From contig JAIFMT010000215.1 in assembly GCA_020048295.1 (NCBI GenBank), positions 1 through 5,893 on the forward strand: 5,893 nt of DNA, read 5' to 3'. How positions within the stretch are numbered: the first letter of the stretch is position 1; each line of letters starts with the position of its first letter. The notes under the pieces are model-generated. The model was not told where the DNA came from. It was given only the letters and a program-made list of their open reading frames with translations, and did not search any database. Positions 5,761 to 5,893 of this stretch are shown here, in pieces. Source of the stretch: Rhodoferax sp. (lineage in GTDB: Bacteria; Pseudomonadota; Gammaproteobacteria; Burkholderiales; Burkholderiaceae). The position numbers were made by a program, and so were the translations under genes.

Positions 5761-5893
5761 CCAGCCTGGTCTGCCCGTGATCCGGGTGCGATTCAAACGG
5801 GTGGGGTGTCTCTCGAAATCAATGCCTCAGTTTCTACCCGGCACGGCGACCGGGTCAGCGCTGACGGTTGCTGGACTGAGGTTCACGCCAAGC
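5761..5893. other. Window-edge segment with unassigned open frames
   Basis: A plus-strand frame is open from GTG at 5777 to the edge (39 codons), with an internal ATG at 5822, but neither has a good ribosome binding site. A minus-strand frame enters from the edge and ends at a TGA (5829-5827), its last residues reading SADPVAVPGRN. Either could be the edge of a neighbouring gene; neither resembles a protein that I recognise, and the segment is also dense in inverted repeats. Confidence 0.3.
5825..5881. repeat. Nested inverted repeats that could fold as a three-way junction
   Basis: Outer arms CCTCAGT (5825-5831) and ACTGAGG (5875-5881) pair perfectly over 7 bp. Inside are ACCCGG (5836-5841) with CCGGGT (5850-5855), a perfect 6-bp stem, and CAGC (5856-5859) with GCTG (5870-5873). 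An alternative is the perfect 12-bp palindrome GTCAGCGCTGAC (5854-5865). The pairing is seen directly; a structured RNA or operator role is inference. Confidence 0.45.

Noticed and set aside
5761..5893. tRNA gene suggested by a T-arm-like GATTCAAA
   Set aside because: No anticodon stem, acceptor stem or CCA-proximal pairing can be built around it.

Overview
The window is high-GC DNA from a Gram-negative bacterium, most likely a betaproteobacterium of the Comamonadaceae (Rhodoferax, Polaromonas or Acidovorax type). The clues are the protein styles (PlsY, YbaK, Tas and a Tsr-class chemoreceptor), an outer-membrane barrel ending in phenylalanine, and an AT-rich intergenic block near 5711-5750 that resembles, from memory, a dispersed repeat of that family. 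All five recognisable genes lie on the minus strand, so transcription runs from right to left.

Right to left: 5575-5893 is intergenic or gene-edge DNA with a family-type repeat, a possible promoter for the first gene and a block of nested inverted repeats at the window edge. Next is an aldo-keto reductase of the Tas type (4513-5574). A 230-base gap (4283-4512) holds two small hairpins and no convincing promoter. Then comes a tight three-gene operon: a porin-like outer-membrane barrel (3185-4282), a small secreted PstS-like periplasmic protein (2778-3173) and a membrane methyl-accepting chemotaxis protein (1206-2765), with gaps of only 11 and 12 bases. After an 88-base gap come ybaK, a Cys-tRNA(Pro) deacylase (620-1117), and plsY, the membrane glycerol-3-phosphate acyltransferase (548 to beyond position 1, cut by the window edge).

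The flanking genes are ordinary housekeeping or metabolic genes. The unusual part is the three-gene operon. Its products are predicted to sit in the outer membrane, the periplasm and the inner membrane, in the same order as the genes. This suggests a channel, a binding protein and a chemoreceptor acting on one ligand, possibly phosphate or another oxyanion. The ligand is inferred only from the PstS-like fold of the middle protein. The chemoreceptor has an arginine where the second classical methylation site should be, and it lacks the C-terminal CheR/CheB docking pentapeptide.
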